Source of the DNA: Amoebophrya sp. AT5.2
Lineage: Eukaryota; Sar; Dinophyceae; Syndiniales; Amoebophryaceae
DNA length: 23,382 nucleotides
Assembly (NCBI GenBank): GCA_005223375.1
Contig: RXOD01004367.1
Coordinates: 1-23,382, forward strand
Direction of reading: 5' to 3'
Shown here piece after piece: positions 18,907-23,382 of this stretch (its first letter is position 1; each line of letters begins with the position of its first letter). The translations under genes were made by a program, and so were the position numbers. The notes under the pieces were generated by a model. The model worked only from the letters and a program-made list of their open reading frames with translations. It was not told where the DNA came from and searched no databases.

Positions 18907-20576
18907 TTACACCCAGTTCTGTGCGTCTTCCATGACGAAGTCCTTCGTGCTGTCTCGCCTGGAAATCGCTCTCGACTTGATGTAGAAGTAGATGAAATCC
19001 GACAAAACGAGCAGGTTGAAGAACTCGGTGAGGGTCGCCATGTTGTGGTTGTGCGGGCTCCACCCGTTCACGCTGGGAAACAGCACCCAGAACAGCAGCG
19101 TGCAGCCCTTGGCGACGCCCTGAAACATCAAAAAATCCCCGAGCAGCGCAGGGATGCGCCGCGTCTTGTACAGCATCAGCAGCTGCGGAAGCACTGACAT
19201 CACCTGATGATGTGTAAGCAGAGATCATCACTATTTTAAATTACACACCAGCAGCACTAAAGAAACTTCCGCACTTTGTTTCAACAAATTCAAACTTAAC
19301 TACGCCGTTGCATGTGTCATGTGCTTGCACAGCCGGTCGCAGCGCGGAGCGCACGATTGCGCCGGTGTAGAGGTCACTGAAATTTTCTTCTCGGGATCCT
19401 ATCTGATCTAGCCCGGCACCAGAACAGCTGGGTAGACAAACGAGGCCCCACGATTTTGAAACTGCACTTTGTTTCACTTTCATTAAATTCGAACTTGGCT
19501 ACGCCGTTGCATGTGTCATGTGCTTGCACAGCCGGTCGCAGCGCGGAGCGCACGATTGCGCCGGTGTAGAGGTCACTGAAATTTTCTTCTCGGGGTCCTA
19601 TCTGATCTAGCCCGGCACCAGAACAGCTGGGTAGACAAACGAGGCCCCACGATTTTGAAACGTATCTTATTTAAATCTATGACTGCTCAAAAAATCGAAG
19701 TAAAAATTTATTTACCTGTATCACTTCACAGATGCTGCAGAGGAGGCAGAGCGAGAATGCGTAGTGGACGTCGTCCGTGGCCGGCGAGATGATGAGTGAG
19801 CACCTGGTCACGCTCCACAGGCTCGCCACGATCAAACTACAGAACACCAGGCCGCCGTGCTGCACCAGCTTCCAGTTTTGCATGTGCGTTGGGACTATCT
19901 TCCTCAACAACTCCCGCCCGAACACGTCGTCCGCGAAACACTCGCTGTCGCCCTTGCTCGCGACCCACAGCGCCAGCGCGGTGATGGAAACCATAACCAC
20001 CGCTATCCCGTCCACAAGCGCGTAGAGGGAGAGCGGCACCACCTCCGGCACGTAGTGAATACCAAAAAAGTGGGAGAGCGAGTGCAGACACCGCCCCAGC
20101 GCGAAGCCCAAAAAACTCTGCAGGGAAACGCCCCGCGGCCCCTGGTGCTTCACGGATTTAAACACGCAGTAGAAGGCACAGAACCCGCACACATCCGCTA
20201 ACAGAATCAAAAAATCGAGCAGGAGCAACCCGGACGCGGACGGAGGAGCCTCGTGTGATGTACTTTGATGGTCTGTTGGATGGGAATTATGTGCTGGTGG
20301 GCCGTTGCTGTTCAACACGTCGGCGTGGTCGGGCGTTGTTGCCATAGAAGTGAGTGATGAGGTGCTGCTGGTGGTCATCGCTTCTGCCGGCGTGGCTAAG
20401 AGGTTCGCGACAAACACGCCGAGCTGCACCAAGGGCAGCGCCTGGGCACCAAAAGCGCAGGCACGTAGAAGCGGACCGCATTTTTCTGCTCTGCTTGGAC
20501 GCACCGCTACAGCGGATGATCCGCCTCTCCGCCTCTCCCGCACGTTCTCCACCCTGGAGGGCGTGGTCATCCCCAT
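18907..20576 (-). CDS. ERD2/KDEL-receptor-like membrane protein, two exons
   Basis: KDEL receptors return escaped ER proteins from the Golgi. Exon 1 is 19716-20576 (287 codons, ATG at 20576) and exon 2 is 18907-19203 (98 codons plus stop), joined in phase 0 across CEVIQ-VMSVLPQLLML. The LPQL motif followed by a basic stretch, then LLGDFLMFQGVAKGCTLLFWV, and finally FFNLLVLSDFIYFYIKSR follow the order of the ER-retention receptor family. The first membrane pair (about 117-160) has KHQGPRGVSLQSFLGFALGR, equivalent to the family's GISxKSQxLxAxVFxxRY region. About seven hydrophobic segments are visible. The first 116 residues are an unusual extension: basic, then a hydrophobic stretch (LPLVQLGVFVANLLA), then Ser/Thr/His-rich. 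A 385-aa product compares with about 212 for ordinary ERD2. It may be a divergent paralogue rather than the main receptor, since several family-typical residues differ. Confidence 0.72.
19204..19715 (-). other. GT-AG intron of the KDEL-receptor-like gene
   Basis: 512 nt, donor GATACAG|GTAAAT, acceptor ATCATCAG|GTGATG, phase 0. CAGGT is shared at both junctions. Most of the intron is the tandem duplication at 19271-19661. Confidence 0.75.
19271..19661. repeat. Recent tandem duplication inside an intron
   Basis: The core segments 19300-19462 and 19499-19661 (163 nt each) differ at a single position that I can find (GGATCC versus GGGTCC). Each is preceded by GCACTTTGTTTCA and a more diverged AT-rich leader. 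The offset is 199 nt. Each copy begins near GTTTCA and ends TTTTGAAAC, giving short inverted ends. Confidence 0.9.
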
Positions 20577-21363
20577 CCGGCCTTACACAGCGGCCGCGCC
20601 CAGCAGGCGTCCAGGACGTCGGTGGGGTGGTCCCCTTTCCGTGGGGGAAGAACTAGTAGAACTGTGCTGAGTGTTAGAGCTCCGTCGATTAGAATACAGT
20701 ATTGGTGAGTAAAAATTTGTTATTGATTCTTCTTTAGATAGGGGAGCCAGGGGGCCACCTGCTGAAGTTGCTCCTCCTGCAAAATAGATTCATCGAGGGG
20801 GACGAAGTACAAGTTGAAACACGCACACGCCTTTATTCTTTCGAAATCGAATTTAACGATCCTACCGAACAGCCGTAAACGATGAAACGGATTTCGTGAT
20901 ACAGGGGTCCGAAACGATGCTACTGCTCGTGCATCGACGCACCGAGGACGGAAAAAACGTTTGACAGAGAGACAACGGACGAATGGGACGAACCGTTTCA
21001 TGATGTTCACGCACCGAATCGAACGCAAATTCAGAAGGACGGTGCAACGCAACTACACGAGGTCTGACACACGACAACAGATACAGCGATTTTTTTCAGG
21101 CAGAAATCTCATGAGTTTGCGTTGCTCAGTTGCCTCCGAAGAGGCATCACCAAACATAGAATTCTCATCATATTTGCTGTTCGTTGTGCTGGGGGAGAAC
21201 ATGGAATGTGGTAGCGAGCGCAAAAATCAGACTGGCAGAATTCTCGATCGGTGTCTTCAATCGAACTGAATCGTCCGACAAAAACGCGATGTGAAAGAGA
21301 CTGTCATCCTGTGAAGCCATAACCATAATATAATTAATAAGTTTTTATATCGCTGTCGACCAA

Positions 21364-21486
21364 GAGCAAGAGGACGGGGAGGTCAGATATCTCATGTAGA
21401 CATTGATGCTTCCTGCTCACCAAGGCGAGCACGCCCTTCGCAAGCAAAAGAAAAAGTGTCGTCATACACTCCCCGTCCTCGTGCTC
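21364..21486. repeat. Inverted repeat, 18-bp arms with one mismatch
   Basis: GAGCAAGAGGACGGGGAG at 21364-21381 and CTCCCCGTCCTCGTGCTC at 21469-21486, spacer 87 nt. The size fits a small MITE-like or introner-like element, but I found no convincing flanking direct repeat. Confidence 0.6.
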
Positions 21487-21819
21487 GTCCTAGCTTTGAT
21501 CCACTAGCTCTAGATTTTATGAACCACGAAATACCGCGCACCATTTGAAAGTCTGTCAGATACAAACTACTCCTCATGCAAGAGGAATAACCGTCCCTCC
21601 GGCTGTAGGCGAAACCACAGCATGAGACAAAAGTATCATCATGTCTTCTCATCTGATCGACGGTTTTCGTTTCTATTTCGGATGAAGCAACAGACTTGTT
21701 AGAGTGGAAGAAAGTGTGACTGTTAGAGCGCGCAGGTGTGTTGCGACTTTGCAACTGACTTCCAGTGACGGTCCATTCGTGAAGGAGCGCACTCGGTCGC
21801 GACGCCGGGGATCGATGTT

Positions 21820-21880
21820 CGGTAACTTTGGCAGAGCGAGAACTGATTTTCAGCAGCGTCCACTCTGTGGCAAGAAACCG
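21820..21880. repeat. Dispersed repeat, copy A
   Basis: About 61 nt beginning CGGTAACTTTGGCAGAGC and ending CTGTGGCAAGAAACCG, nearly identical to 22801-22860. The ends CGGT and ACCG are inverted. Confidence 0.8.
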
Positions 21881-22800
21881 GCATCATTACTATACGCATC
21901 ACTGGGAAGGACGAAGACGATGGTGAACCAAGGAAGTAGGCAACCTGGACGCGTACGAGGAAAACAATCCAAACAGAAAGCGGGGGACATCGATCGGCAC
22001 TTGCGTGTTGGCATGTGACAGCAGCTCTATCAAGAATCGCATGCATAGGAATGCCGGAGCAATGTCTGTGCGCTCGCGCACATCGGCTCCCACAGTAATT
22101 CGCGTCCATTCGATTCCGCCATAAAAATTATATTACCCAGGAAATCAACACGAAAGACAGCGGAAGAGCGATTGTCTCCCCGCGCAGCGGAAGATCGATC
22201 GACTGACTCGTTGCGGATGTTCCCAGAGCTCGCCATCAAGTGCGCGAGCTACTTGAAAGTAAGAGCGTACTTATTAAGAAAGCACGGAAATGGAGGTCCC
22301 GCCCACGCGTGGTCCCGCGAGGATAGTAGTAGAGCGGCAGCGAAAGACACAGGGTCCGGCGGAAATCAGAAGCCCCCGCGGCACGCTCGCAGCGCTGTCT
22401 CTCGTCGGAAGCAAGTTGCCAACTCGACAACGACTTTGAAGGCGCGCGCAAGTGCCGCGCTGCCGTGTCGTCCTCATGTCCACACCGCGGCCCCAGCTTT
22501 TTTCTGCATGATCGTGGCAGCGCCCACCACCAGCGAGGCCATGATCCTTCGCTGGGTTACTGCCATATCCCGAATTCTTCCGCGAGGGCTACCACGACTG
22601 GCTGGTGACTCGTCCTCGTCCTCGCAGTCTCCATTATTTCGCAATGTACTTCTACCATCAACCGAACGAACGATCTTTAAATATGTTGAGTCGTAGAATG
22701 GTATTGTCGAGTGCGCCGAGCGGATCGAAGCCCACTTGTAGCCACACCCACGCCTACAGTGACTGGCGCCGAGTATGGTTCTTGCATCCGGTCTTCTTTC

Positions 22801-22860
22801 CGGTAACTTTGGCAGAGCAAGAACTGATCGTGACAGCGTCCACTCTGTGGCAAGAAACCG
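22801..22860. repeat. Dispersed repeat, copy B
   Basis: Same orientation as copy A. Differences are one G/A in GCGAG versus GCAAG and a small cluster in the middle (GATTTTCAGCAGCG versus GATCGTGACAGCG). The flanks are unrelated, so the repeat unit is short and bounded. Confidence 0.8.
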
Positions 22861-23382
22861 TAGCGACTAGTTGGCTATGGTTATGGCTAACGCTATCGCT
22901 GAGTACGGATCCCATTAATTTGCAGTACATGGCGTCATCAGCAATGAACGTCGGAGAACAAAACTCGATCGTGTGCAACCTGATCTCTTGCTTCTTGTTC
23001 CGCTGCCGCCCTGTGCCGCCAGGAGAGAGGCCTCCTACCAGCTACACAAAGGCTCGGGGTTCGTCTTGCGCCTATGAATCCCGGAACTCCACAATCGCAA
23101 ACGCAAAGGAGTCGCGGGCTAGTAGAGGCGCAAACTGAATCAGAATCTACATGTCTCAGTGTTCAGTCCCGTTGCTTCAATGAGTGTCGTGGTCCCGCGA
23201 TCCATTGATTCCACCACGTCACGACAAGCATTTTGCGTGGACAATGTTTGAGACGGATTCGCTCCCATTTATGTAGATCCAAAACACGGGGTCGAAAAGG
23301 GCGCCACTTTGAAATATCCCCTAGCAGATAAATCCCGCAGGTGTGATTGCAAAACCTGCCAGCCCTGGCAGCTTGTGGCCTA

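Larger units (their letters stand above)
20577..23382. other. Stretch without a supported gene
   Basis: Many short frames on both strands; none shows a domain I know. Stretches that look least random are 20720-20880 on the minus strand (ending LYFVPLDESILQEEQLQQVAPWLPYLKKN), and a plus-strand frame from about 22542 (EFFREGYHDWLVTRPRPR, then LHYFAMYFYHQPNERSLN). The second has no usable start, because a stop lies just upstream. The stretch carries the 60-bp dispersed repeat pair and the inverted repeat listed separately. Confidence 0.4.

Noticed and set aside
21723..22109. Minus-strand 128-codon frame containing repeat copy A
   Set aside because: The only similarity to the other frame (22754-22978) comes from the dispersed repeat itself; no other coding signal is visible.
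23356..23371. Small palindrome CTGCCAG-CC-CTGGCAG at the right edge
   Set aside because: Seven-bp arms are common by chance in 23 kb and there is no context to interpret it.
1..23382. tRNA genes, rRNA, CRISPR arrays and the dinoflagellate spliced-leader gene
   Set aside because: I looked for T-loop GTTCRANNC contexts with matching stems, regularly spaced repeats and the TTGGCTCAAG leader end, and found none.

Overview
The window is nuclear DNA from a eukaryotic protist, most likely a dinoflagellate and possibly a compact-genome, Amoebophrya-like (syndinian) lineage. Four things point there. Genes are broken by short introns of about 140-510 nt. All six protein genes I can support lie on the minus strand, as in the unidirectional gene arrays known from dinoflagellates. 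One gene (15607-18144) belongs to a long coiled-coil family that I know mainly from dinoflagellates. Two introns carry terminal inverted repeats and flanking direct repeats, the structure described for introner elements in Amoebophrya. There is no bacterial operon structure, tRNA, rRNA or CRISPR array that I can see.

Layout, left to right, all genes reading right-to-left. 82-2365: N-terminal part of a VPS13/chorein-like lipid-transfer protein in several exons. 3434-4380: a two-RRM U1A/U2B''-type snRNP protein with one GT-AG intron; a decayed 30-nt scrap of the same gene sits at 4771-4800. 4381-7154: AT-richer DNA with no gene I can defend. 7155-10785: an aspartyl/asparaginyl beta-hydroxylase domain with a long low-complexity insertion, an apparent one-base frameshift, a coiled-coil/low-complexity tail, a CPIC-type zinc-finger fragment and a C-terminal minisatellite. 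11067-14036: a 731-codon gene of unknown function whose two introns (about 380-400 nt) look like introner elements. 15607-18144: a 772-aa coiled-coil protein with one canonical intron. 18907-20576: an ERD2/KDEL-receptor-like membrane protein whose intron holds a nearly perfect tandem duplication. 20577-23382: no defensible gene, but a dispersed 60-bp repeat pair and an 18-bp inverted repeat.

The genes are housekeeping-type (membrane lipid transfer, splicing, protein hydroxylation, ER retrieval) and I see no sign that they form one pathway. The most interesting signal is intron biology. The gene at 11067-14036 gives a continuous reading frame only if its introns are removed exactly between 5-6 bp direct repeats, with no GT-AG at the element ends. 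Neighbouring genes use ordinary GT-AG introns, several flanked by short direct repeats such as TTCAGGT or GGTAAAG. All exon joins are read by eye and need transcript data.
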